A stretch of DNA of 35,393 bases from contig VGEV01000020.1 in assembly GCA_016869175.1 (NCBI GenBank), positions 1 through 35,393 of the forward strand, read 5' to 3'. The stretch comes from Alphaproteobacteria bacterium. Lineage in GTDB: Bacteria > Pseudomonadota > Alphaproteobacteria > GCA-2731375. The translations under genes and the position numbers were made by a program. This document shows positions 20,050 through 28,343 of the stretch, one piece after another. Each line of letters starts with the position of its first letter. Position 1 is the first letter of the stretch. Below the pieces are notes generated by a model. It was not told the origin of the DNA, did not search any database, and saw only the letters and a program-made list of their open reading frames with translations.

Positions 20050-21765
20050 TCAGCGGCCAGCGCGCAGGCGCCTGGTCTCGGCCTCGTCGATCGCCTCGCC
20101 GGTGGTCGTCAGCGCCACGCCGTAGGCCGCGTGCGCCCGCTCGCGCGAAACGTAGCCATCGCGAATGTCGGCGAGCACGGCTAGCGGGGTTCGCTCGTGC
20201 GGATCGCCATAGCCGGCACCGCCAGAGCAGCGCACGGAATAGAGGTCGCCCGGCTTGAGACTGAGGGTCTTCTTGGAATGCACCGCCGCGCCATTGACCG
20301 AGACGGAAGCGGCGGCGCCCGGTCCGCCGCCAAACAGGCCCAGCGGGGGATGCTTGATGCGGTCCAGGCGCACGCCGATCGTGATCGGCTCGGCCGCGGC
20401 CGAACGCACCGTCAGGCCCTGTGCCAGGCCGCCGCGCTGTCGGCCGGCGCCACCGGAATCGGCCAGAAGCTCCTTTTCCAGGAACAGCAGCGGCTTTTCG
20501 TTCTCGGTCACCTCCACCGGCAGACCGGCGATATTCGCCGGCCAGCCGATCGACGAGATGCCATCCATGTTGGGTCTCGCTCCCAGGCCGCCATTGAGGA
20601 ACATGATGTCGACATAGCGCCGCCCGCCATTGCCGATACCCATGTAGGCCGAGAGGTGCGGCGGCGTCCCGGTCTCGGCGATGACGCGCTCGGGCACCGC
20701 CTGCGCCAGGGTGCGGAAAATCAAGCCTTGCAGGTACATCGAGACCAAGGCACGGGCGCCCAGCGCCGCGGGGTAGGTCGCGTTGATGACCGATCCTTCG
20801 GGCGCGCTGAAGCGGATGCGCTTCAGCATCGCCCCGTTCACCGGCGAAGCCGGCCGGGCGACGCAGACGCAGGCATGCGCAACCTCGGCGAACGACCAGC
20901 GCTTCGTGCAGTTGATTCCATGTTCGTCCTGCGGCGAGCAGCCCGTGCAGTCGATCTCGATCTCGTCGCTGCGGACCGTGATCGCGCAGCGCAGCGTGAT
21001 CGGCCGCTCGAAGCCGTCGGCCTCCGTCTCGCCGTGGTAGGTCCCGGGCGGGATCTTGGCGATCGCCTGACGCATGGCCAGGTCCGAACGCTCCCATACC
21101 TGGGCGAACAGCGCGTCGGCGTCGTCCAGCTTCCGGGCCTCGAGGAACTCGACCAGGCGGCGGGCCATGATGGTGTTGGCCGCGAGTTGCGCCATCAGGT
21201 CACCGACGACGATCTCGGGAACCCGTACGTTGAGCCGGATGATGCGGAACAGATCCTCATTGGGCTCGCCGCGGCGGAACAGCTTGACGATCGGCAGTCG
21301 GAAACCCTCTTCGAACACCTCCTTGGAATCGGCCGAAAGCAGCCGCCCGCCCACATCGGGCGAATGCGACACACTCATCGCATAGGCGACGATGCGCCCG
21401 CGATGGAAGATCGGCGTCACGAAGAACACGTCGTTGATCTGGCTGGCGCCGATCCACGGGTCGGTGGTGATCAGGCTGTCGCCCGGCTCAAGCGTCTGCG
21501 GCGGACAGGCCGCGATGAAGTCGTGCAGCGCTTGCGCCATGCAGCCCAGAAAGGCCGGCAGTCCGTGCCGGCCCTGCGCCACCATTTCCCCCTTGGTGTC
21601 GAACAGCGCACAGCTGAAATCCCAGGCTTCGGTGACGATGCGCGAGAAGGCCGTGCGCAGCAGCGTCACCTGCGCCTCGTCCACGATGGTCAGCAGTTTG
21701 TTCCACGCCATTGTCAGCGTGGTGGCGTCGAGCGCCGTGGTCCGCGTCTGCAACATCGCCGTCAT
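20050..21765 (-). CDS. Hydantoinase/oxoprolinase-family protein, B subunit (HyuB type), pair 3
   Basis: 571 aa partner of HyuA3. The second family motif, HSPDVGG (His134, Asp137), is present. The first reads TDPWIGASQIND, with Gln109 where HyuB1 and HyuB2 have His (GGMH, GGTH). Late stretches LADSGGAGRQRGG and SGGAGYGDP are typical of HyuB. The start is taken at the ATG whose ATGA overlaps the hyuA3 stop; AAGGG directly before it is better spaced for an ATG three codons later, so 21756 is an alternative. The frame upstream of 21765 is the end of hyuA3 in another phase. It is the second gene of the operon hyuA3-hyuB3-hydrolase. Substrate unknown. Confidence 0.9.
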   Translation of the reverse strand: MTAMLQTRTTALDATTLTMAWNKLLTIVDEAQVTLLRTAFSRIVTEAWDFSCALFDTKGEMVAQGRHGLPAFLGCMAQALHDFIAACPPQTLEPGDSLITTDPWIGASQINDVFFVTPIFHRGRIVAYAMSVSHSPDVGGRLLSADSKEVFEEGFRLPIVKLFRRGEPNEDLFRIIRLNVRVPEIVVGDLMAQLAANTIMARRLVEFLEARKLDDADALFAQVWERSDLAMRQAIAKIPPGTYHGETEADGFERPITLRCAITVRSDEIEIDCTGCSPQDEHGINCTKRWSFAEVAHACVCVARPASPVNGAMLKRIRFSAPEGSVINATYPAALGARALVSMYLQGLIFRTLAQAVPERVIAETGTPPHLSAYMGIGNGGRRYVDIMFLNGGLGARPNMDGISSIGWPANIAGLPVEVTENEKPLLFLEKELLADSGGAGRQRGGLAQGLTVRSAAAEPITIGVRLDRIKHPPLGLFGGGPGAAASVSVNGAAVHSKKTLSLKPGDLYSVRCSGGAGYGDPHERTPLAVLADIRDGYVSRERAHAAYGVALTTTGEAIDEAETRRLRAGR

Positions 21766-23849
21766 CCCTTCAGCGAGATCGCCAGCATGCGTAACTCGTC
21801 GATCCATGCCCGCGCGCCGGGTGGGACGACCGCTGTCGATTCATGGTCCTCGATGATCGCCGGCCCGCCGATCTCGGCCCCGGGAGCCAGTCGGTTGCGC
21901 TCGTAGACCGGGCAGTCGACCGCCGGGCCGCCGTCAGGGAAGACAACCGGTCGGCGTCCCTTCAAGGCCTGTCCGGCATCCCCGCTCGCCGGCCAGGTGA
22001 CGGCGAGTTCGGGGGTCGGCCCCGACACCGTGAGGCGCCAGCTCACCGTCTCCACCGGCACCTCGCGTATGTCGCGGCCATAGTGCTGGCGGTAGGCCGC
22101 ATAGAAGTCGTCATGCAGACGATCCAGCAGTTCGGGCCCCAGCGGCCCGGCGGGCAGCGGGACGTTCACCTCGTAGCGCTGGCTGAGATAGCGCATGTCG
22201 GCCGAGAAGCGCGCACTCACGTCGGCGACAATGCCGGCCTCGGCCAGGTGCTGGCGACCCTCGCGTTCCATCGCGGCGAAGCGGGCATTGACGCTGTGCC
22301 AGTCCACCAGCTTCAGCTCGCGCATGTAACCGAACACGTAGTCAAACGAGAACGGCGAAGCGAGACAGCCGAGCGCCGAAAGCACGCCGGCGGCGAAAGG
22401 CACGCGCACCTCGCGAATGCCGATGCGCCGGGCCACGTCGCAGGCATGCGCCGGCGCCGCCCCACCGAACGCCAGCAGGGTGAAGTCGCGCAAGTCCACG
22501 CCCTGTTCGGCGGCATAGACCGAGGCCGCGTTCGCCATGTTGTCGTTCACGACCTCATAGATGCTGCGCGCGGCGCCGGTCGCGTCGGTTCCCAGTGCCT
22601 TGCCGACATTCTCGGCCACCGCCACGGCGGCCTGCTCGGGATGCAGCTTCATCTTGCCGCCCAGGAAATAGCCGGCGTCGAGGTAGCCCAGAAGCAAGTC
22701 GGCGTCGGTCACCGTCGGCAGCGTGCCGGCGGTGCCGTAGCAGGCCGGCCCGGGAACCGCGCCGGCGCTGTCCGGGCCCACGTTGAGCAGGCCCAGCGCG
22801 TCCACCCGCGCGATGCTGCCGCCGCCCGCGCCGATCTCGATCAGGTCCACCGCCGGCGCCTTCAGCAACAGACCGCTGCCCTTCTGGAACCGCCGCACCC
22901 GCGCCACCTCCAGTTCGGTCGTGCGCGTCGGCTTCCCGTCGACGATCAGCGAGATCTTCGCCGTGGTGCCGCCCATGTCGAAGGCCATGACATTGGGCGC
23001 GCCCAGGCGCCCGGCATAGTGCGCCGCGATCGACACGCCGGCGGCCGGGCCCGATTCCACCAGCCGAACCGGAAAGGCGCGCGCCAGGTCCAGGCTCAAG
23101 GTGCCGCCGTTCGAGCCCATCACGAAGAAGGCCCCGCGCGAGCCTCGCGTCCGCAACGCCCCGGCCAGCTCGCTCAAATAGCGCGCCACCAACGGCTGAA
23201 CATAGGCATTGGCCGCGGTGGTCGAAACCCGGCCGTATTCCCCGATTTCCGGCAGCACGCGCGAGGACAGCGTGAGCGAAAGCTCTGGCCGGGTCGCCTG
23301 GATGACACGCGCCGCCGCCTCTTCGTTGGCCGGGTTGGCGTAAGCGTGCAGGAAGCACACGGCGATCGCCTCCACGCCCTCAGATCGCAGGGCCTCGAGC
23401 GCCGCTAGCACCTCGGCCTCGTCGAGCGGCGTCAGCACCTTGCCGTCATAGCGGGTGCGCTCGGTGACGCCGATCCGCCGGCGGCGCGGGATCAGCGGTT
23501 CGGGAAATGCGATGAACAGATCGTGCAGGTCGTAGCGCATCTCGGTCGCGGTCTCCAGCGCGTCGCGGAAGCCGCGCGTGGCCAGCAGCGCGGTGCGTGC
23601 GCCCTTGCGTTCGATGATGGCGTTGGTCGCCAGCGTCGTGCCGTGCACGATCGTGCGCACCGCGGGGTGCGCGGCCTGGGCCTGGCCCAACACCTGGTCC
23701 ACGGCCGTCAGCACCGCCTGCTCGGGCTGCCCAGGCGTGGTCAGCACCTTGGCCGAATGAACCCGGCCGGTCCGCTCGTCCACCAGGATCACGTCGGTGA
23801 ACGTGCCGCCGATGTCCACGCCAATGGCGAAGTGCTTGTCTGTATCCAC
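21762..23849 (-). CDS. Hydantoinase/oxoprolinase-family protein, A subunit (HyuA type), pair 3
   Basis: 695 aa ATP-using subunit. It has the phosphate loop IGVDIGGTFTD near the N-terminus, FDMGGTTAKISLI, IGAGGGSI and PGPACYGTAG.LPTVTDAD, and LAFGGAAPAHACDVARR near the middle of the C-terminal half. FDMGGTTAK groups it with HyuA1 rather than HyuA2. Two GTG starts lie nine bases apart: GAGAGG is flush with the GTG at 23858 but well placed for the GTG at 23849, so the latter is used. It is the first gene of its operon and is divergent from the hydrolase/monooxygenase pair. An ATP-dependent ring-opening or carboxylating reaction with HyuB3 is the family expectation. Confidence 0.92.
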   Translation of the reverse strand: MDTDKHFAIGVDIGGTFTDVILVDERTGRVHSAKVLTTPGQPEQAVLTAVDQVLGQAQAAHPAVRTIVHGTTLATNAIIERKGARTALLATRGFRDALETATEMRYDLHDLFIAFPEPLIPRRRRIGVTERTRYDGKVLTPLDEAEVLAALEALRSEGVEAIAVCFLHAYANPANEEAAARVIQATRPELSLTLSSRVLPEIGEYGRVSTTAANAYVQPLVARYLSELAGALRTRGSRGAFFVMGSNGGTLSLDLARAFPVRLVESGPAAGVSIAAHYAGRLGAPNVMAFDMGGTTAKISLIVDGKPTRTTELEVARVRRFQKGSGLLLKAPAVDLIEIGAGGGSIARVDALGLLNVGPDSAGAVPGPACYGTAGTLPTVTDADLLLGYLDAGYFLGGKMKLHPEQAAVAVAENVGKALGTDATGAARSIYEVVNDNMANAASVYAAEQGVDLRDFTLLAFGGAAPAHACDVARRIGIREVRVPFAAGVLSALGCLASPFSFDYVFGYMRELKLVDWHSVNARFAAMEREGRQHLAEAGIVADVSARFSADMRYLSQRYEVNVPLPAGPLGPELLDRLHDDFYAAYRQHYGRDIREVPVETVSWRLTVSGPTPELAVTWPASGDAGQALKGRRPVVFPDGGPAVDCPVYERNRLAPGAEIGGPAIIEDHESTAVVPPGARAWIDELRMLAISLKG

Positions 23850-23883
23850 TCGGTCCACCCTCTCGCGAACTATCCATCATCAT

Positions 23884-23902
23884 GCGGCGGGCCAACCGCC
23901 GC
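23884..23902. promoter_or_regulatory. Perfect palindrome in the hyuA3 leader (possible operator or leader hairpin)
   Basis: GCGGCGG and CCGCCGC flank a five-base centre, about 35 bases upstream of the hyuA3 start inside the 250-base divergent region shared with the hydrolase/monooxygenase pair. Position and symmetry fit a regulator-binding site or an mRNA hairpin. In such GC-rich DNA a seven-base palindrome can also occur by chance. Apart from this and one weak promoter candidate, the gap shows nothing gene-like. Confidence 0.3.
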
Positions 23903-23959
23903 AACCCGCCTTGCGATCGCACGCGAATGAGAAGCTGTCATGCGTGGCTGGCGGCTGCG

Positions 23960-23988
23960 TTGCCAGGGGCGGCGCTGATGGCTACGGT
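23960..23988 (+). promoter_or_regulatory. Candidate promoter for the hydrolase/LLM monooxygenase pair
   Basis: TTGCCA (five of six matches to the -35 consensus), a 17-base spacer and TACGGT (three of six to the -10) lie about 110 bases before the hydrolase ATG. Prediction by eye only. Confidence 0.25.
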
Positions 23989-24099
23989 GTCGCCAGAAGC
24001 CGAGGGACCGGGGCTCATCGGCGGACTGTCGGGTCATATCGCGGGCGATGGCATCCATACCTTCGCTGGAAGTCGGGGCAACACTGACGAGGGATCGGA

Positions 24100-24867
24100 A
24101 TGGGACGCCTGGAAATGCGCGGCGCTTCGCTTGAGCTGCTGTCGCGCGGCAGCGGCAGGCCGGTGCTGTTCCTGCACGCGGAGGAGGCCTTCGAGCAGAA
24201 CCTGCCGTTCCTGGAGCGGCTGGCGAAGAAGTATCGGGTGATCGTGCCGCGCCATCCGGGCTTCGGCGGCTCCGCCCTGCCGCCGGAGTTCCGCACCGTC
24301 GCCGACCTTGCGCTGCTCTATCTCGATCTGCTGGACGAACTGGAGCTCAAGGATCCGATCCTCGTCGGCTCCTCGTTCGGCGGCTGGATCGCAACCGAGA
24401 TGTGCGTCTACTCGCCCGAGCGGATCGCCCGCCTCGTGCTGGTCGGCTCGCTCGGCGTGAAGCTCGGCGGCCGCGAAGACCGCGACTTCGCCGACATCTA
24501 CTTCATGCCGCACGAGGAGCTGAGGCGCCGGCTCTACGCCGATCCCGAGCGCTGGTCGCCGGACTTCTCGAAGCTGTCGGAGGCCGATCTTCAGATTGCC
24601 GGGCGCGACCGGCAGAGCATGGCCTACTTCGGCTGGCGGCCCTACATGCACAATCCGCTGTTGCGCAAGTGGATGCACCGCGTGCGCATGCCCACCCTGC
24701 TGGTCTGGGGCGAGCAGGACGGGTTCGTCTCGCCGGCCTACGCGAAGAGCCTCGCCGCCGCCTTGCCGCAGGCCGAGCTGTGCACGATCGCCAAGGCGGG
24801 GCACTTCCCGCAGATCGAGCAGCTCGAGGAAACCGTCGGCGTGGTCGAAAGCTTCATCCGGTCTTGA
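24100..24867 (+). CDS. Alpha/beta hydrolase
   Basis: 255 aa soluble hydrolase with a complete triad: Ser92 in GSSFGG, Asp207 in WGEQDGF and His235 in AKAGHFPQIEQ. The oxyanion region reads FLHAEEA instead of the usual HG-containing turn. It is only distantly related to the two hydrolases beside the TRAP genes. The ATG follows GAGGGATCGGA. It is 42 bases upstream of, and probably cotranscribed with, the luciferase-like monooxygenase; in such pairs the hydrolase usually cleaves an ester, lactone or C-C bond made accessible by oxygenation. The actual substrate is unknown. Confidence 0.9.
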   Translation: MGRLEMRGASLELLSRGSGRPVLFLHAEEAFEQNLPFLERLAKKYRVIVPRHPGFGGSALPPEFRTVADLALLYLDLLDELELKDPILVGSSFGGWIATEMCVYSPERIARLVLVGSLGVKLGGREDRDFADIYFMPHEELRRRLYADPERWSPDFSKLSEADLQIAGRDRQSMAYFGWRPYMHNPLLRKWMHRVRMPTLLVWGEQDGFVSPAYAKSLAAALPQAELCTIAKAGHFPQIEQLEETVGVVESFIRS

Positions 24868-24909
24868 TCAACGCAGGGGCCCGCCGCGGCGCGGCCGAGA
24901 GGGAACGCC

Positions 24910-26088
24910 ATGAAAGTCTGGCATTTCAGCGAGATGGCCTATCACCCCGGCTGGGACCAGCTCGGCCATTCCCTGCGCAACAGCATCCCCAGCCGCGTCG
25001 CCGATCCGAAGATCGTGGCCGATCTGCTGAACCGTTATCTGGACGAATGGGCGCTGTGCGACGAGCTCGGCATCAACATCATGGTGAACGAGCACCACGC
25101 CTCCGCCACCTGCCTCGACGCGGTCTGCACGGTGCCTCTGGCGATCCTGGCGCGCGAGACCAAGAAGGTGCGGTTGCTCTGCCTGGGCATGCCGATCGCC
25201 AACCGCTACGACGCCGTCCGCGTCGCCGAGGAATATTCGATGATCGACGTCATCTCGCGCGGCCGCGTCGAGATGGGCTTCGTCAAGGGCTCGCCGCTGG
25301 AGATCGCGCCGGCGAACAGCAGCCCGGTCGACCTGATGGAGCGCTTCTGGGAAGCGCATGACCTGATCCTGAAGGCGATGACGACGCAAGACGGCCCGTT
25401 CAACTGGGAGGGCAAGTTCTTCCATTACCGCCAGGTCAATGTCTGGCCGAGGCCCTACCAGGCGCCGCATCCGCCGGTGTGGATCACCTGCGGCAGCCAG
25501 GGCACGGCGACCGTGGTGGCCGAGAAGGGCTACGTCATCGGCGTGCTGAACACCGGCTACACGCGCACCCCCGGAATCTTCAACGCCTACCGCAAGCGGG
25601 CGGCGGAGCTCGGCCGCGCGGCCGCGCCCGACCGCTTCGCCTACATGGCGCTGATCGGCGTCGGCGCGACCAAGGAGGAAGGCTATCGGCGGGCGCACCA
25701 GATCGCCGACTACAGCCGCACCACGCCGCGGGCCAACGGCTGGGACTTCGATCCGCCCGGCTACAATCCGCTGCCGCTCAGCACCAAGATCATGGCCTCG
25801 GCCGCCGCCAAGGGGCCGGGCGTCTCGGTGTTCCCGGTCGAGAGGCGCGACGGCACGCGGGTCGACGTCACCAAGGCGACGGTCGACGAGTTCATCGACG
25901 CGGGCCTGGTGTTCGCCGGCACCCCGGACATGGTCTACGACCAGATGAAGGAGTTTTACGACCACGTCGGCGGCTTCGGCCACCTGCTGATGATGGGCCA
26001 GGGCGGCTACATCAGCCACGCGGAAACGGTCGCCAACCTCAAGCTGTTCAGCAAGGAAGTGCTGCCGCGGCTGTCCGACCTCGGCTAG
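24910..26088 (+). CDS. LLM-class flavin-dependent oxidoreductase (luciferase-like monooxygenase)
   Basis: 392 aa TIM-barrel enzyme that uses reduced FMN or a deazaflavin supplied by another protein to oxidise organic substrates. Family landmarks are NEHHASATCLDA near residue 60, IANRYDAVRVAEEYSMID, SRGRVEMGFVKGS, the HPPVWITCGS strand and GTPDMVYDQMKEF in the C-terminal part. The ATG follows GAGAGGG. It is cotranscribed with the hydrolase at 24100-24867. No flavin reductase lies in the window, so reduced flavin must come from elsewhere. RutA-like, alkane-sulfonate and many uncharacterised enzymes share this fold, so the reaction is not predicted further. Confidence 0.9.
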   Translation: MKVWHFSEMAYHPGWDQLGHSLRNSIPSRVADPKIVADLLNRYLDEWALCDELGINIMVNEHHASATCLDAVCTVPLAILARETKKVRLLCLGMPIANRYDAVRVAEEYSMIDVISRGRVEMGFVKGSPLEIAPANSSPVDLMERFWEAHDLILKAMTTQDGPFNWEGKFFHYRQVNVWPRPYQAPHPPVWITCGSQGTATVVAEKGYVIGVLNTGYTRTPGIFNAYRKRAAELGRAAAPDRFAYMALIGVGATKEEGYRRAHQIADYSRTTPRANGWDFDPPGYNPLPLSTKIMASAAAKGPGVSVFPVERRDGTRVDVTKATVDEFIDAGLVFAGTPDMVYDQMKEFYDHVGGFGHLLMMGQGGYISHAETVANLKLFSKEVLPRLSDLG

Positions 26089-26119
26089 GCGCGGCGACCG
26101 AGCGTCGTCGGCGCGCCGC

Positions 26120-26147
26120 GGTTCGGTCGAAGCGGTTCGGTCGAAGC
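26120..26147. repeat. Two tandem copies of a 14-base repeat
   Basis: GGTTCGGTCGAAGC occurs twice head to tail, followed by a partial third copy (GGTCCGG), in the 117-base gap between the convergent monooxygenase and yghU genes. No hairpin with a T-run is seen in this gap. Probably replication slippage. Confidence 0.7.
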
Positions 26148-26205
26148 GGTCCGGCCCCGGGGTGCCGAGAGCGAGCGTCCGGGCCGACGCCGCCCGGCTA
26201 TGTTG

Positions 26206-27081
26206 TCAACCGCCGGCCTCGACCTTGTCCCGGGTCTTCGTGGCGAAGTCGCCGGCGTCGTGGCGCTCCCAAAGCTGGCTCGAGGGATCGCCCTGGATGC
26301 GATTGACCATGCGCCCACGCTTGACGGCCGGCCGCGCGCCGATGGCATCCGCCCAGCGATGCACTTGCCTGTATGACTGCACATCCAGGAACTCGGCCGC
26401 CCCGTACAGCCACCCTTTGACCAGGCCGCCATACCAGGGCCAGATCGCCATGTCGGCTATCGTGTACTCCCCGCCGGCCACGTACTCGGTCTCGGCCAAG
26501 CGGCGGTCGAGTACGTCCAGCTGGCGCTTGACCTCCATGGCGAAGCGATCGATCGGATACTCCATCTTGGCCGGCGCGTAGGCATAAAAGTGGCCGAAGC
26601 CGCCGCCCAGATAGGGCGCGCTGCCCATTTGCCAGAACAGCCAGGAAAGGCACTCGGCGCGCGCCGTGCGCTCGGCCGGCAGGAAGGCGCCGAACTTCTC
26701 GGCCAGGCACATGAGGATCGCGCCCGACTCGAATACCCTGGTCGGCGTCGGGCCGCTGCGGTCCACCAAGACCGGGATCTTCGAGTTCGGGTTGATGGCC
26801 ACGAAACCGCTGCCGAACTGCTCGCCCTCGCCGATCCGAATGAGCCAGGCATCGTATTCTGCGCCGGAATGGCCCTGGGCCAGGAGTTCCTCGAGCAACA
26901 CGGTGACCTTCACGCCGTTCGGCGTGCCCAGGGAATAGAGCTGCAGCGGATGGCGGCCGACCGGCAGCTCCTTCGCCTGCGTCGGGCCCGCGATCGGGCG
27001 GTTGATGTTGGCGAACCGCCCGCCATTGGGCTTGTTCCAGGTCCAGACCTTGGGCGGGGTGTATTCAGGCGACGTGTTCAT
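26206..27081 (-). CDS. yghU: YghU-type glutathione S-transferase / glutathione-dependent disulfide-bond oxidoreductase
   Basis: 291 aa cytoplasmic protein strongly resembling E. coli YghU. The N-terminal extension KVWTWNKPNGGRFANINRP and the thioredoxin-like domain start HPLQLYSLGTPNGVKVTVLL are nearly diagnostic. NPNSKIPVLVD holds the cis-proline and the FESGAILMCLAEKF stretch completes the glutathione site; the C-terminal helical domain follows. YghU-type proteins bind two glutathiones and reduce disulfides, and also have weak peroxidase activity. The protein ends soon after the helical domain. It stands 47 bases from the HSL-type hydrolase gene on the same strand. A link to the catabolic genes is not evident; general redox or detoxification duty is likely. 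Confidence 0.92.
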   Translation of the reverse strand: MNTSPEYTPPKVWTWNKPNGGRFANINRPIAGPTQAKELPVGRHPLQLYSLGTPNGVKVTVLLEELLAQGHSGAEYDAWLIRIGEGEQFGSGFVAINPNSKIPVLVDRSGPTPTRVFESGAILMCLAEKFGAFLPAERTARAECLSWLFWQMGSAPYLGGGFGHFYAYAPAKMEYPIDRFAMEVKRQLDVLDRRLAETEYVAGGEYTIADMAIWPWYGGLVKGWLYGAAEFLDVQSYRQVHRWADAIGARPAVKRGRMVNRIQGDPSSQLWERHDAGDFATKTRDKVEAGG

Positions 27082-27127
27082 TTTCGAACGGTCCCGGCGA
27101 TAGACGCGGAGGCGCGTCCCCCCGAGC

Positions 27128-28066
27128 CTACATCATCCCGGCCGCCAACGCCCGCCGCGCCCATGCGCAAGCCTCGGCCATGGCCGACCCGGCGCCGTCG
27201 ACCAGCCCGACCCAGAACAGGAAGCCGTGATTCATGCCCGACCGGCGGGTGATCGTCGCCGGCACGCCCGCGGCCTTCAGGCGCGCGCCGTAGCATTCCG
27301 CCTCGTCACGCAGCGGATCATACTCCGCGCTCATGACCAGGGCGGGCGGCAAGCCGCGCAGTTCGGTGGCGCGCAACGGGGCGGCATGTGGATGCGTCGC
27401 CTGGCCGGCATCGGCCAAGTAGTGGCGCCAGAACCAGACCATGGTGTCGCGGGTCAGGCCGTACCCTTCGCCATTCTCGACATAGGAAGGCGTGCCTGGC
27501 GTGTGGTAGTCGGTCACCGGGTAGAGCAGGAGCTGACCGCACAGTTCGGGGCCGCCTTCGTCGCGTGCCCTGAGCGCGGTGACCGCCGCCATGGTGCCGC
27601 CGGCGCTGTCGCCGGCGACCAGGATGCGCGTCGGGTCGGCGTCAATCTCGCCGGCATGCGCCGCGGCCCAGCGCGTTGCCGCCAGGCAGTCATCCGTGCC
27701 GGCGGGAAACTTGTGCTCCGGCGCCAGTCGGTAGTCGACCGAGACCACCACGCAGCCGATGCCGGCGCACAGATTGCGGCACATGCCGTCATGGGTGTCC
27801 AAGCTGCACAGCACAAAGCCGCTGCCGTGGAAGAACACCATCAGCGGGAACGGGCCGGCGCCTGCCGGGGTGTAGATGCGCAACCTCAGCGGTCCGGCCG
27901 GCCCAGCGATGCGGCGCTCGCCAACTTTCGCGACCTGTGCAGGCGGCGCCATGATCGCGACGCGCGCCTCGTATTGCCGCCGTGCCTCGGCCACCGTCAG
28001 CGTGTGCGTCGCCGGCACGCCAGTACCCTTGTCGAGCAGCGCCTGAATCTGGGGATCGACCGGCAT
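27128..28066 (-). CDS. Alpha/beta hydrolase of the hormone-sensitive lipase (HSL, family IV) type
   Basis: 312 aa carboxylesterase-like enzyme. It has the cap-forming N-terminal region, the oxyanion motif as HGSGF (residues 80-84; usually HGGGF), VSVDYRLAPEHKFPA, nucleophile Ser154 in GDSAGG, the acid in SAEYDPLRDE (Asp249) and His279 in MNHGF. Length and order are those of family IV esterases acting on short-chain esters. The start is the ATG at 28066. It lies upstream of yghU on the minus strand with a 46-base gap, so the two may be cotranscribed. The natural substrate is not known. Confidence 0.92.
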   Translation of the reverse strand: MPVDPQIQALLDKGTGVPATHTLTVAEARRQYEARVAIMAPPAQVAKVGERRIAGPAGPLRLRIYTPAGAGPFPLMVFFHGSGFVLCSLDTHDGMCRNLCAGIGCVVVSVDYRLAPEHKFPAGTDDCLAATRWAAAHAGEIDADPTRILVAGDSAGGTMAAVTALRARDEGGPELCGQLLLYPVTDYHTPGTPSYVENGEGYGLTRDTMVWFWRHYLADAGQATHPHAAPLRATELRGLPPALVMSAEYDPLRDEAECYGARLKAAGVPATITRRSGMNHGFLFWVGLVDGAGSAMAEACAWARRALAAGMM

Positions 28067-28099
28067 GGCTGTGCTTTCCCGCGGAGTTGTTTCCGCAGT

Positions 28100-28207
28100 T
28101 TACGACGGCATCCTGGTTCCGCCATTGGCATGCACGGTCTGGCCAACCATGACGGAGGACGCGCCGGAGGCCATGTACCGCGGCCCAGCAGGGTAGGTCG
28201 TCGGCAT
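28100..28207 (-). pseudogene. C-terminal fragment of a short-chain dehydrogenase/reductase
   Basis: A 35-codon frame ends with YMASGASSVMVGQTVHANGG and six more residues before TAA. This is the usual end of SDR/FabG-type enzymes (the strand VTGQ.I.VNGG), but nothing of the Rossmann core or the YxxxK site remains. It lies in the 341-base gap between the HSL-type hydrolase and ffh, at the border between accessory and housekeeping genes. It is best read as the last piece of a deleted gene; expression is unlikely. Confidence 0.7.
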
Positions 28208-28314
28208 GATTGTCGGCGCCCGGTTCTGCGGTGCGCTACTGTCAGGCGATGACCGTCGCAGCACATGCCGGTGACCACCGCTGGGCTAAACCACCGCCCA
28301 AAACACGACCCCGC

Positions 28315-28343
28315 TTGACTGCACGGCGTTCGCCGCCTAGATA
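28315..28343 (+). promoter_or_regulatory. Candidate promoter for ffh and the downstream ribosomal-protein operon
   Basis: TTGACT, a 17-base spacer and TAGATA lie 65-93 bases before the ffh ATG. The -35 box matches five of six consensus bases; the -10 is weaker. The location, directly before a housekeeping operon, supports the call; it was made by eye. Confidence 0.45.

Noticed and set aside
20197-23408. Two long plus-strand frames (20197-21906 and 21843-23408)
   Set aside because: Both are antisense to hyuB3 and hyuA3 and show the composition of non-coding shadows.
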